DNA of 64,000 nucleotides, taken from Sinohyriopsis cumingii. Its lineage: Eukaryota > Mollusca > Bivalvia > Unionida > Unionidae. The notes beneath the pieces were generated by a model. The model was not told where the DNA came from. It ran no database searches and saw nothing but the letters and a program-made list of their open reading frames with translations. A program made the translations under genes and the position numbers. Numbering within the stretch: position 1 is the first letter of the stretch; every line of letters starts with the position of its first letter. The stretch is from NCBI GenBank assembly GCA_028554795.2, contig CM068838.1, positions 88,416,944-88,480,943 on the forward strand. The letters are read 5' to 3'. Shown piece after piece: positions 1-12,236 of the stretch.

Positions 1-116
1 GCAGTTGGACAACGTTTTAAATCAGAGCACTTCATGTGTGATTGGATGTCATATAGTAACCAATGAAAAAGAGAAAAAAATAAGTAATTTCAACTCAACA
101 TCATTTATTTCACAAA

Positions 117-986
117 TGTTACGTGTTGAGGCTCGAATAAACAGTAACACAAGAAACTCTTTCAACAAGCTTTAAAAAGAGTGAAAACAACAAACTTTGA
201 AAAATATAATAATTTTATTTCCCTGGAAAAATTCTGTAAAAATGAAAAAATATGAACTTACAGTTTTAAGAATCAAATCCAAAAATAATCCAAGAATAAT
301 CCATGAATAAAATTTAAATAGTCCTAATAATAAAATGTTCTAATGATTTCAAGTTCGAGTCCCGACAAAGAATCCAAGATGGAAGACAAAGACATAATTT
401 ATGCTGTAATCTGTAGTGCTGAAGTCTACAGTTCCTTGTAGAAACAACAAATATCACTCCGGTTTTGGAAATCTGAATAAATTTTCATAAGAGCTGTCTT
501 TGTGTGTGTGTGTGATTTGGATTTTTAATGTAGCTTTAAAAAATTTTCAGTCATATCACTATGATGTCTGCAGTGTGACAGTTTATAGTGATGTCTAGCA
601 CTAGGGCATCACATGATCATGTTCCAGAACCTCACTGAAATTATGTACTTGTTAAAGATCACATACACCCAGTGTAGCCCTGAAGAAAACCAATCATTTA
701 CTCTAAGAAATAAAAATAAAAAAATAAAAAAAATTGTTTGCATCTTAAACACTTATTTACATGGTTGTAACTAATTTTGAATCAAGGCCAGGATCTCGGT
801 CAACAACTGGTGTTTACTAAAACAGTCAAGGTCAAACTATTTTCTGGAAAAAGTATCATCTCCAATGAATAAATTTACACTATAATAGCATGTAATGAAT
901 TTTTTTTTTAAAAACTGACCAACAAACAATTAAATTGAAATAAATATATATTAAATCAGATATAATTAAATCAAATATACATAACA
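117..986. mobile_element. Solo LTR, copy A
   Basis: About 870 bp starting TGTTACGTG and ending ACATAACA, so TG...CA termini with inverted TGTTA/TAACA. It is flanked by the 4-bp duplication CAAA (113-116 and 987-990). A homologous copy lies at 30423-31374. No retroviral coding sequence is attached, so it reads as a solo LTR of a Ty3/gypsy-like element (family inferred from size and target length). The middle has been replaced by a SINE fragment. Confidence 0.7.
482..614 (-). repeat. SINE-2 3' fragment
   Basis: Minus-strand fragment of the SINE family also seen at 18577, 43388, 50475 and 61230: a (GT)n start, 'gatttggatttttaatgtag', 'ttttcagtcatatcacta' and the 'tctagcactagggcatca' block. In the other LTR copy this place holds different sequence of about 165 bp, so the SINE replaced LTR sequence here. 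Confidence 0.75.
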
Positions 987-1195
987 CAAACTATTCACTA
1001 TTTCAGCCAATATGTAACTAAAAGCTAGGATTCTTCTTCATTATAAGTTACAGATTCTGGGTCTGTTGCCATCTCATCTGTCCTGGTTTCCTTGGTAGTT
1101 TTTTTTTTGAGAAAATCTAAAACAAATACGAATGGTCATGTTACTCTTCATGCTCCAATAATATTTATATCGTTCAAAATTTCAAATTTGTGATA

Positions 1196-1253
1196 AAAAT
1201 AATAATAAAACAACAACAAAAACAACAACAACAATAATATAAATAATAATAAT

Positions 1254-1304
<51 letters not shown>
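1196..1304. repeat. (AAT)n / (AAC)n microsatellite
   Basis: Nearly pure AAT triplets with an AAC-rich start. The long isoleucine-rich reading frame on the minus strand is an artefact of the repeat. Confidence 0.97.
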
Positions 1305-1305
<1 letters not shown>

Positions 1306-3156
1306 GACCTTATGGTCCACACCATATATGATAATTGGAAAATTAATATCATAAAAATTAAAACCATGAAACTTAAAGAATAATTTCTTTCCTTCACTGC
1401 TGTACAATGCAAATAATATATTTTAAAAAAAAAGAAGTTACATTTTGTTAAAACATCATTCTTGTAATTGTCAGTTATGTTAAAGTTATTATAAAGGCAA
1501 ATCAACATTCGTATTGCATTTCATCAATGTACTGACGTTGAGAAAGAAATACGTCTACCTTCTGAATAAATTAGAGTCAATTTCACAATGAATCAACGAT
1601 GAATATAAATGAAAAAAGAATAAATTAAATTAAATTGAGGGCTAATGCTCACTGATAATTATGTCTGTAGTTTTCTGTTTTCATATTAAAGCAACATATA
1701 CCCAACATAAATTGTTTTAGTTTACCAAGACAATGGCTCTTGATGATGGAGCAAGGATAGTGGTATCAAATTGGAATAAAATAAACATTTCAACCTCATG
1801 AATAAATTGAAAATAAAATGCACTTACCGAAAATATTGTCACTTTCCTCTTTTGCTTAGATCTCATCTTTTTGAATGAATTACGAACTCTCCCTGCAGTA
1901 GGCATTTTCTAATACAGTACTACACAGCACAATGACAGAATAATTAAGCGTGATTGCACGCACATCAATGAGCCTTAACAATAAAGACTGAAGCTAACCA
2001 GTGGCACAGCTGTGGCAAAGCCGGCCAAGAGCATGGTGCCAGAACAGAATTAAATTTTGAAAGTGATTGATCGGGGTGCTTTTAAATTTGATAGGGGTGT
2101 TCAAAGGCATCATAAATCTGACAGGGGTGCAAAAAAAGTTGGACAGGGCATAGCACCCCTCTTTTTATGCTTAGCTGGAACACTGCACTGTATATACCAT
2201 CATAATTCTTTACTACCAAATATTCTCTGTTACAAAAAGAAAATTCTCTGCAACAGAAAATATCCATGGTTACTGTGTGTAGTGGTGATCAGTAATCCCA
2301 TTTTTGTAGTAAAGCCACAATCAATAATATAGGCCTGACTGAAAACTTTTCCATGCAGATCATTATCATTTACCATAAGTAGTGTCATAATAAGGGTTTT
2401 AGTGGTAACTGCCTTCTATATCCCATGACTGTTCTCTTGTATGGTTACATATTGGTCCTTTCACTAATCACAATCCATGGGTTTGTGCATTCATTGAGCA
2501 AGTCATGGTGGATAGAAGGCAGTGACCTATATAAAAAAACCTGGTCTAAAATGCCTATAAATCGCACTACTCACTGTGATTCAGTTTTGATGCATGATAC
2601 CTGTACATTGCAAGATATACCTATAGTGAAAGTTCGATGTCAACAGGTTTATTAGCATCATGGTTACAACTGAGACTGGAAAAATGTACACAAGTTTCAG
2701 ACAATTTTAAATAAACCCTGGAAAACAGATCTCAGTAATTCAGCTTTGGTGCATGACACATGTATAGTCTAAGATGCACCAGATTGTGTATTGGACATCA
2801 AGAGGTGTAGTAGTGAAGGGGTTAATGTCAGATGCAAAGTGATTGACAAAAATTCTTTCTATAAATTCAATAAGTAGGCCACAGTCACTATATTTGGTAT
2901 GCCACACATGTTTATCCAAGATACACCTATAGTGTGAATCTGATTTCAGTACATGTAGTACAGAGTTAAAGCCTAAACAAGGAGGATGGGCAGACACACT
3001 GGACACGGATGGATGGACAGACACAGTAGACCCTATATACCATCCACTACTTGAAGCATGGGTATAAATACGTGTGTGTATATGATGTATTACATGTACC
3101 CCCATGGATATCCCTGCCACAAACTAAATCTGCCTATGGGAACTCGGACCTCCACA
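1305..3156. other. Non-coding stretch
   Basis: No recognisable gene or element. Around 2060-2170 there are short degenerate repeats of 'ggggtg..aaa..tga'. A possible two-exon small gene on the minus strand (1828-1905 and 1048-1116) is discussed in the findings only. Confidence 0.5.
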
Positions 3157-3159
3157 TCT

Positions 3160-3665
3160 TCGCTAGCCAAGGTTCCAATATGATAACCTTTTCTACACCT
3201 TGGCTAATCAAACAGATATTTTAGTGCTTTGTCCTAGCAGCATCTATCGGATTTAATGAATTTCCTGCCTTAGTATGCAATGCCAACTAACCAATAGCAT
3301 GTAACAGAGGTGCATTGTACATCAACCGGAAATGGTGGAGGCAATTGACTTAAGAGGGTACTTTGTATGTTTAACATCGCAAGTTTCACTATGTACTAGA
3401 GGGAAGCCATTATAGGTGTATTTGAGTGAAAGGTATTTGTACAAACGCAGACCAGCAAAAACCTGACTGTTATATCAGTCCAAGTTGTATGCTCCCCTTG
3501 TCTTGATCATGTAGGAACAGTATTCAAATTTGTTAAACTTAATTTTGATTGGATGCTGTGGCTTGCCACATCATCCAATGACATTCACAGACCCGAAGCA
3601 CAGAAATATCTGCTCAATCTGCCAAGGTGTAGACAGGGTTGCCATATCAGAACCTTGACTAGCTA
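3160..3665. mobile_element. MITE with about 60-bp terminal inverted repeats
   Basis: The left arm 3160-3220 (gctagccaaggttcc ... ctacaccttggctaat) is the diverged reverse complement of the right arm 3605-3662 (gccaaggtgtag ... aaccttgactagc). The roughly 380-bp core has no coding sequence. The target duplication is unclear, possibly TA. The right arm ends about 25 bp from the donor of the TIR2 exon. Confidence 0.7.
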
Positions 3666-3686
3666 AGAAGTGAACTCCCAAAATAC

Positions 3687-3863
3687 CTTTCCAGTTTTTT
3701 CTATGTCAATCCAACATGAAATCCCATTCTCCTGCATAAATGTCTTGATTTCCCTGGGATCTCCCCATCCCAGAGACCCTTCCTTTTCCTGGGACCCTTT
3801 TGCTATCGCCTCACGGGAGTTGGACCAGCAGTAGCTGATGAAGCATTCTGGGATATCTTTAGC
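3687..3863 (-). CDS. Roco gene exon 10: TIR2, first half
   Basis: 59 codons in phase 0. The acceptor is tttcttcag|GCTAAA and the donor GGAAAG|gtattt. ECFISYCWSNS is a typical TIR strand A/box 1. DPREIKTFMQENGIS is helix A and CWIDIEKTGK strand B with the BB loop. The rest of TIR2 is not found in the remaining 3.6 kb. Exon 9 ends in phase 1 or 2 and this one starts in phase 0, so at least one exon is missing between them, or the two belong to different transcripts. Confidence 0.82.
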
Positions 3864-5409
3864 CTGAAGAAAACAGTGCAAAAGAAATATATGGAGAAGA
3901 AATTAATATGAAAGAAATCAGAGATGCCAACCCATCAGAGTTTTTTTAATCAGGAACAAGAGTATCAGTTTTTCAGAATCTATGCAGTCTGTCTGGAATG
4001 GATAATATATTGGTTAAAAGTAACTAACTTTTGTATAACCATATTCCAATAAGCATATTCATACCTGTACAAAGTCAATAACAATTATAGTCACATGAGA
4101 ATAAAAGGTGTGTTTTCAATCCTCCACTGAATTCTTTCAACATTTTGATCAAAATAATAACCATGAGCAATAGCTTTCCTCTTTGATTATCTGCATCTTC
4201 CTCTTCTCTTCCTTTTTTATGTATTACCAGTCTAATTAAGCTATTTTAATGTTATGTATGTAATGTTTTTCAACACTGACAAACTACATTCTATGTACAG
4301 GAATAAGATTTTGTTCCAAGGTCCACATGGGACAATACAATGTGATAGAATATCTCCTGACTAGAAGACACAATTATGACAGATTATCAATCAATGAAAA
4401 TAAATAAGTGCAAATGCATTATCACTTTTGTTAAATGCATCCTGGAAATAAGTGTATTAAGTTACTGTATTTCATTAATAAAACACTGTCCATGAACATC
4501 AGAATATACCATCTTATAATGAAGTACATAATACAGTATCACTCATTATAACACTGTCAGCTGGAGCACTGGAGTATAAATGACTTAGAGTACATGACAA
4601 GCACTCCCTCATTTTAATGCTGTCCATGGGAGTGATGGAATATACGGCCTTACATTAAGACCATCTTATACTGAAGTACATGATAAGCATGCCCTCATTA
4701 TAACACTATCCAAGGTAAGGTAGTCATATAGTAAAATATACCTCAGAGTAAGACTGATTTATAATGAAGGGCATGCTACAGAAATACCTCATTATAACAC
4801 TGCCCATATGAGTCCCACAGTATACCACAACAGTGGGACAATCTTATAATGAAGCACATACTACTATACTTTTACTACCACTTAATGAAATGTGACCATT
4901 AACCATATTCTTTATAACATGGACTGAGATATCTACCTTTCAATGAAGGGTCTTAAAGTGAGGGAGTGTTGTATTATCTTCAGTTGATAAAATCCAGATA
5001 AATTTTTTAAATGAATTATGGTGTTTAGAACCATGATAAATACTACTGATAATATCAAAGAAGACTCCTTATCTAAAACATAATCAGTAAGGACAAGTTC
5101 ACCTAACCTTTCAGAAAAGCTGTTTTATTTTAGGACATGAATCTCAATTCTTAGTACTGTACATGTAAGCATATATGGAATTTGGTTAGAAAACATATTT
5201 TACTTAAGTAATTTGTACACATTAGATAAAGTTCTATGCAAATAATGGTCTAAACTGGAAGTAAGAGAACAGTTTACCCTCTCTCTGTACTACCTTGCCA
5301 TCTTTTTTCAACTAAATATAACGATTTCATCAAACTTTTTAAAAAAACTTTTAAGCTGTGTAACTTGCAACATACATATGCATCTTTTAATAGGGCAGGA
5401 AATAAGTTC
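3864..5409. repeat. Intron with degenerate tandem repeat (4480-4880)
   Basis: Five diverged repeats of 'cattataacactgtccatg ... cttataatgaagtacat' at intervals of about 60-100 bp. Nothing else is recognised in this intron stretch. Confidence 0.6.
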
Positions 5410-5517
5410 TCCAACTGCAAACAACATAGACCCTGATCTGCCATGACACAATGCACTGGCTGATCAGGGTGTGTGCTGTTTGTTCTACTAATTACTTCTA
5501 ACAGTTGCAGTTGGACT
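5408..5517. mobile_element. Small MITE ('tccaactgcaaac' family), copy 1
   Basis: Inverted ends tccaactgcaaac and gttgcagttgga enclose an imperfect hairpin (gaccctgatctgcca / tggctgatcagggt). A longer relative is at 47573-47741. The first ten bases of the window (gcagttggac) match the right end and may be a third copy cut by the edge. Confidence 0.65.
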
Positions 5518-6305
5518 CTACTTATATAATGTATTTAATTACTGAAGAAAAAATCTGAAACGAGCTCAGACTTACTAACAAAACTGAAACTGTACCTTTT
5601 CTTTATACATATTTGTCAAAATGGACATGTAGTTACAAGCAACACAGGCAAATAATGCAACAAATTTTGAATTATCAAAAATAAATCGGCTTTTCAAGTG
5701 TAGATGATGTTTTAAAAAAAAATTTATGTCATAAAACCAATTGCTTGCTATTGGTGAGAAATTTGAGATATAAAAATTTAGTTGTAATATTGAAACTATG
5801 CAATATAATTGTATTACATGCTTGTTTTTGTCAGATTTAATCTTGCTAGCAGTAGTAATAGCATTTAGATGTGTTTACATAAAAAAATCTGAAATATCTA
5901 CCTTTCAATAATTTTTTATGAGAAAATTAGTTTTCTGCTACTCCTTAATTTGACTTCATTGCAAAAACAGTATTCTATTCTCATAAAAATAATATAAATT
6001 GTTCTGCATATTTAATAATTAGTATTTCACCTTCATAATTAAAACAGGTTGATGATGCTGAATTCTTTGAAAAATAAGTGGTTTTTATTTGGATACCAGA
6101 GTCTGCCAACAATTTTATTTATAAATAAAAGGTTTTTAATCCTCTCAACCACTGTACCATTAGATTTTGTTAAGAGGATACCAAAGTAAATTCTAGTTAT
6201 TTATCAATTTCTGCATAACAGTAATGGTTCCTTATCATATTTATATTTTATATATAGACAATTTGTGATTAAATAAACCCTACACAAATATTGTATCATC
6301 TAAAT

Positions 6306-6464
6306 CAGGGGTCTCAAACTCAAACCACCCCGAGGGCCACATGATGGCATTTTTGATAGCCCAAGGACTGCACCCCCTATGTTATCTCTCATGACACCTT
6401 GTGATGCCAATCATTTTGCGGGCCACAGGATACGGCTTGGCGGGCTGTGTGTTTGAGACCCCTG
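6306..6464. mobile_element. hAT-type MITE with perfect 8-bp target duplication
   Basis: The left end caggggtctcaaactcaaa and right end tttgagacccctg form terminal inverted repeats. Both sides carry the 8-bp direct repeat atctaaat (6298-6305 and 6465-6472). The 159-bp length, CAGGGGT termini and 8-bp target site are typical of non-autonomous hAT elements. Confidence 0.93.
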
Positions 6465-6472
6465 ATCTAAAT

Positions 6473-7508
6473 AGTGTAACAATCTGAAATGTATGGACAT
6501 GTTAGAGAGTAAAAGTCTAATTATCCAGCTTAGACCCAGAAATAATGCAACCAGGATTATGTGATAGTCAGACAAAAATTTAACTATCCACATGCAAATT
6601 CTGAATAATTATATCTGATGGAAAAGCATACATTATATTTTTTTTCATAATCGCATACCTTTCCACTCTTTTTCTGTACATGCATCAATTTCATGTACAT
6701 TTTTGGTGTTAGCAATGCACATATGCATCACTCAACAATTTCACCGCAGTCTGAATATAAATACTAAGTTCTGATGCAAGTAAATGGATTTGGCTTAAAA
6801 GTCTCTTATTCTGAGAGAAATAAAACTCATCATACATGTGATGGGCAGTTTGAAACAAATCAGCATAGTTAACAAGGTCATGCAAACAACACAGCACTAC
6901 CCGAGTTAAGCTAAAAAACAGTCAACAGATCAATGCATATATAACAGGATGGGGAATCTTTTGTTGAATCTGATTTCAACAGAGACCAAACAGAGGAAGA
7001 AAAAGAGATGAGTACAGAAATTTATCATGGATTCCATATGGAATACTTCAGGAATCTGTATAGAAGAGATATGAACTGAAAAACTTATGGAATCAGACAA
7101 TTTATTCCACATCAGTTCCATAAGTACTTCACAGCAAGTGAAAATTCCATATGGGATAAAGTTGCAACTTTAATCCATAAGCACTTTTTTCTATATGGAA
7201 GGCAGGCTCATGCATTATAGCATCATGGAAAATACTCTCTAAAAATTAATAACCTAAACTATCTGATTCAAATAGAAATATTGGTGGGAGTTAGAGTACA
7301 TGTATATGTCAGTGTAGCTGATGTGGAAGGATGAATATATACTCATATAAATTTGAAGAAACACATGTATGTCAGTTTTCTTTAATTTATTTCCACAGAT
7401 GTTTAAAAACAGACAAAGACATGACCAAAAAAGAAGAGAAAATGTAAACATGATCAGAAAATTAATATCTGGTAGTACAAGCATAGATGAATCTTTGGAC
7501 TTAGAAAA
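6473..7508. other. Non-coding stretch with CCATATGG motifs
   Basis: Several 'ttccatatgg' palindromes lie at 7030-7195, the same motif that makes up the 22-bp minisatellite at 10290. No gene is seen. Confidence 0.5.
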
Positions 7509-8307
7509 TTTGGTGCAAGGTGGATTTTGGGCTTGATCTTATGTTTACTCTGAAAAATATTTTTTTTGGCTTCCTATTAAAACATGCTCTACAAAAATCA
7601 TACCCTAGTGAAAATGTGACTGAAATTTCAGCAAAATCACAGTGAACATTTTTTTGACATTCACTCAAATGTCCTTTTTCACTAAAATTATGGTATTTTA
7701 GGAGATTTTACCAAAATTTCTGAAAATATCATTGAAAGTTTGTCATTGAAATTTCACTGACTCTGCCAACATTTCTGAAAATATCAGTGGGAATTTGTGA
7801 TTGAAATTTCACTGTGAGTTTGTCAAAAATTCTGAAAATATAGTGATATTTTGTAATTGTTATGTCACTGACATTTTAAAAAAAAATATCAATAAGATAT
7901 AAGAACATTTGGTGCAAGGTGGATTTTGGGCTTGATCTTATGTTTACTCTGAAAAATAATTTTTTTGGCTTCCTATTAAAACATGCTCTACAAAAATCAT
8001 ACCCTAGTGAAAATGTGACTGAAATTTCAGCAAAATCACAGTGAACATTTTTTTGACATTCACTCAAATGTCCTTTTTCACTAAAATTATGGTATTTTAG
8101 GAGATTTTACCAAAATTTCTGAAAATATCATTGAAAGTTTGTCATTGAAATTTCACTGACTCTGCCAACATTTCTGAAAATATCAGTGGGAATTTGTGAT
8201 TGAAATTTCACTGTGAGTTTGTCAAAAATTCTGAAAATATAGTGATATTTTGTAATTGTAATGTCACTGACATTTCAAAAAAAAAAATATCAATAAGAAA
8301 TAAAAAC
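7509..8307. repeat. Direct tandem duplication, 399-bp unit x2
   Basis: Two nearly identical units begin at tttggtgcaaggtgg (7509 and 7908). Each contains shorter internal repeats of 'tctgaaaatatca.tg' and 'attgaaatttcactg'. Few differences are visible, so the duplication is recent. Confidence 0.95.
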
Positions 8308-9648
8308 ATTTATATTTTGTTTCTTCTAAAATTTGAATGATTTTCAAGCAGCATTTATATTTCTTGTTTCTGATAGCTGTAATTTTATTGTTTATTTTGG
8401 GCACAATAACTTCTTTCCACATCTTTCCTTGTTATATTTCTTTTTCAAATTTTGTTGTTGTTGTATTTTTGTTTAACTTAAACTGGGTTTAACTGCCCTC
8501 AAACAAGTTGTCTTGTTTTCTGTTTTAAATCCTGACCTGAATCTGATTTTCCTTGATATGGACCCTTTTTTTTAATATCGTCTCCAAAACTTATTTTTTA
8601 AATAATGCTCTATCCGGTCCCACTCCGCAATGAGCTTTCTAATAAGTATTTGTTCCATTTATTATTTAAAAGATGATTTCTGTAAAGAGCTTTCTGATTG
8701 GTCAAAATTTTGTACTTGCCAAATGAACTGTTGTGTAACGGAAACTGATGTGAATGAGCATGCTTGCTAAATATGGCGATTCAAATTTTTGAGTGGGATA
8801 TGAGATTGAATAACCATTTGAAAAATGTGCAGCAATGAGAATAACTTGAATGCAAAGTCGATGGGAACGTAATTGGTCAATCTGTATGAAAACTGAACGC
8901 CAGGACTAGTATTTTGCTTTTTGTGCCATAAAGAGCTTTACAGTAGCGGCTAACGTGCTAAATAGGTCAAGGAATTGAACCAGGATGATTTCAAAGTTAT
9001 ATAACTCAAAACTGATTAACTTCCAGAATGAATTTAAGGAGAAACAAAGTATAGATCACTGGTGAGAATTGTTGCCAAATACCCATATCTATCAAAGATA
9101 GTCATATCTTTGTGGAATTTTTTTTTGCCCACACGTAGGATGATCTTTCAATATCATGAGACATTATTGTGTAAATTATCAAAAAATTCTAGGTGTGTTA
9201 GAATTTAGTATAAAATAAGAGCAATTATATCATGATAAACGTTTGTCACGGCTGCTTATGGAACAAGGACTAATTCAAGAGACCATAACAGCATCATAGT
9301 TTGTACATTGATCAAAATTAGAGTCTGCAGTACAAGTGACACAAGGCAGGTTCCTAGCATTTCTTCTTTTCATAATCAATGTCTCAAATTGATGCTTTTC
9401 TGTAATTTTACGTTATTTGCACAGTTGAATTTTTCAATGCAGATTAATATTTTATATATGTTTATGTGTTCACAGATGCCTATGCATATGTTCCAGGCGT
9501 GATACTTTGATTTGTAAAATCAATTATTTCGTGTCAAGCCATATTCTTCACATCATGTTGCATATACTGTATATATTGTACATAACAGATAGAAGTCCTC
9601 AAGGTAGATTAGTTCTGTAATTGAGTTACCTTCTCTAAATAAAGTCAT
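8308..9648. other. Non-coding stretch ending in a LINE-like tail
   Basis: No gene is recognised. The end 9600-9668 (gttaccttctctaaataaag, then (ATT)n) resembles the 3' end of a CR1/L2-like LINE on the plus strand, but no coding part is preserved upstream. Confidence 0.4.
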
Positions 9649-9668
9649 TATTATTATTATTATTATTA
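9649..9668. repeat. (ATT)n tract
   Basis: Short ATT microsatellite, probably the tail of a LINE 3' end. Confidence 0.8.
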
Positions 9669-9779
9669 ACTCCCATATCTCTTGCCTTGGATGTCATATT
9701 ATTACAACATCTGTATATTTGTTTTCATGCACACTTAATATCACCTTGGTCAATAAAGTCCTGTTTAATTCATATCCAT

Positions 9780-10010
9780 TATTTCTTTGAAACCTTCTGA
9801 AATGTTTGAAAAACTACTGAAACTTCAGTAAAATACTAAATAATGATCAAAATTTTAGTAAATTTCACAAAAGTTTTAGTCAAATTTTTTGTGAAACCTC
9901 ACAAATATTTCAGTGAAATTTTAGTGAGATCTCACCACAATTTCAAAGAAAGTTTTGGTCAAAATATTTGTGAAATCTCACCAAACTTTTCAGTAAAATG
10001 AAAAAGACTT
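9780..10010. repeat. Diverged relative of the 399-bp repeat
   Basis: AT-rich stretch with many short repeats such as 'cagtgaaattttagtgag', 'gtgaaatctcacca' and 'ttttagtcaaa'. They resemble the internal units of 7509-8307, partly in opposite orientation. Confidence 0.5.
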
Positions 10011-10289
10011 AAGTGATGCCATCATGGATTAGGTTTTGTATGCAAGACAGAAAATGAGGACAAGAAAAACCTAAATCTTATTTGATAATGTCTGTCAGAG
10101 TAATGCATTTTAAAAATTATTATGAATATTTATCATGGATTCCCAATAATTTCTAAGAATCATTAGGCAGTTTAATAGAAAACTGAAGCAGATTTTTTGT
10201 ATGGTTTAGGCGGAAAGCACTTAATAAACCCATCTGAAGTCCACTTTAAGTATGCCTGGAAAATTTTGTATGGGATGGACTATTACCAA

Positions 10290-10435
10290 AGTCCATACAA
10301 ATTATTTACAAATTCCATATGGACTATTCACAAATTCCATATGGACTATTCACAAATTCCATATGGACTATTGCCAAATTACATATGGATTATTGCCAAA
10401 TTCCATATGGAATTTTAATTCTATTCCATATGGAC
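10290..10435. repeat. 22-bp minisatellite (ccatatggactattcacaaa)
   Basis: Five to six copies of a 22-bp unit centred on the palindrome ccatatgg, starting near 10315, 10337, 10359, 10381 and 10403. Overlapping open frames here are repeat artefacts. Confidence 0.9.
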
Positions 10436-11625
10436 AACCTGCAGATCTCATGGGCTAATTTGCATATTTCATGGGATTTTCCATATGGAGTACATAAGGA
10501 ATCCATAACATTTCCACATGGATACACTGAAATCCATAAGAGTGGTTCAGCTATAGAATCATAATGTCAATATGGATATTACTGTAAAAGTATGTATGGA
10601 TTCCATATCCAATACATGTGGTGGCAGTTTTGCACAGGCAGTGTTGGGTATATAATTAACTATCACAATTATCCTCCCAACTTTTTTCTACCTGCCCCAC
10701 CCCACCCCCATTTTTGTGACAAGGGGGAGATCCAACCTTCCAATAAAACCCTGGCAGCATCTCTGTATATATTATTGTTATCTCAAGCATCTTGTACACA
10801 GAGCACTATAGAATGTTATCCACTGTACAGAAAAAGATCAAGCTTTGCATTCATGCAATGTAAAAAATCAGAAGTGGGATGCAACAATTAGGCCAGCTAC
10901 ATCAAAATGTGGCATAGCTATGTTTGTTGTTATTCCCAATCATTCTCCACAAGGTTGCATGAAACTCTTTAAAATTAAGTTTCGTATCCAATTTTCATTA
11001 CAAGAAGTAAATTCAACTTGATATTTTGCATCTCACAGTAAGTGTTAACAATGCATTATCCAGTGTTTATCTAATTTCTGACTTCCTGTATTTGACTGAT
11101 TCTTGATGATGACCTTACATAGCCATATTAAGTTTTTGTCAATGAATACTGAGGTCAGTTTGAAACACAGCTATAAATAACATGTACATCCTTCATGTAC
11201 TAAAGGAAAAGTTGATCTCCTGCATATATTACATATTAGGATCTATGTTCAACTCCAATTAAGAACAAACAAACCAAAAGAAAGAAGAAAAATTACTGTA
11301 AAAGCATGAAAATCAGGTCATCTACATTATGGCTACAAACATGCCTAAATTACATTTGTCTGTTATCGAGTGGTTTTTGTGCAACCATGCTGCCTTGCTT
11401 CTTAATAAAGTCATGCAGACAGACAGACAGAACCAAAACAAGATTTCCCTGCTGTGACCAGTATAACACATTAATAAAAATTTCTCTCCTCTTCCTACTT
11501 CATTTTCTCATGACAATAATCCCAAAGTAGAAATTAAAAAAGATCTGAAACACAACTTATGTCTCACCTAGATGCTTGCATAAAAGAACAAATATTCAAA
11601 ATATTAAGAGAGTAGCTGTACTTGC
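10436..11625. other. Intron stretch without recognised feature
   Basis: No gene, repeat array or mobile element is recognised. An open frame at 10592-10891 has no family likeness. Confidence 0.4.
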
Positions 11626-11896
11626 CTTTTCCTTCATACAGTTCCAAACCTATGAAGCTCAATTGCTTCTTACTACCTCTCATCATTACATAATCCTTTA
11701 AAACAATTTCAATTTCACATGGGATGTAGCAGCGACAATCATCTTTCCCACCATGTGACATACTCAAATCAATGTATATTGTCCAGTGAACTTGAGTGTT
11801 GCCCTTCCTGGGTTTTTTCCCAAAAAATCTGAAGTTTCCCTTTTGTTCTTCTATACTATTTAAAGTTTTTTTAAGAGGTTTATTGTCCCTTTTGTC
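11626..11896 (-). CDS. Roco gene exon 9: inter-TIR domain
   Basis: 90 codons plus 1 nt. The acceptor is gattttcag|GACAAA. The best donor is GGAAAAG|gcaagt, a GC-type donor with otherwise perfect consensus. A GT donor 4 bases downstream (GGCAA|gtacag) is weaker. The peptide is basic at first (KKPRKGN), then has alternating strands such as VHWTIYIDLSM and QLSFIGLELYEGK. I do not recognise the fold; a small beta-rich domain between the two TIR domains is inferred. Confidence 0.75.
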
Positions 11897-12236
11897 CTGA
11901 AAATCTATTGCTTGATGCATGCCATTTTCAAAAATAAATCAATATAAATATAACAGCTTGATCATGCAGACATTTAGCACAAAATTCATGCAGTTTAAAG
12001 CATCTGAGATACTCCTGTGAAGTTGGTCTGGTTCCCCAACCAGTTTCACTAAATCTAATATGAAACCCCAGCTGGAATCAAACAAGGACAAGCCATTATC
12101 CAGTTGTGACTGCAAACAATCATATTTCCATATTTTGTGCTTTTATTCCATAAGTCTGTACCTTAGGGGTCATTTCCATAAGACTTAGAGTGAAATCATA
12201 AGAGTTGGCAGGTCTGTTGAAGGCAGAACCACAATC

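Noticed and set aside
1182-1508. Isoleucine-rich 108-codon frame
   Set aside because: It is the translation of an (AAT)n microsatellite.
6930-7484. Candidate missing exon of the Roco gene on the minus strand
   Set aside because: The open frames here lack good splice sites with the needed phase and show no TIR or linker likeness.
10197-10564. Three overlapping frames with repeated 'IPYGL' units
   Set aside because: They arise from the 22-bp minisatellite; all three frames are open because of the repeat.
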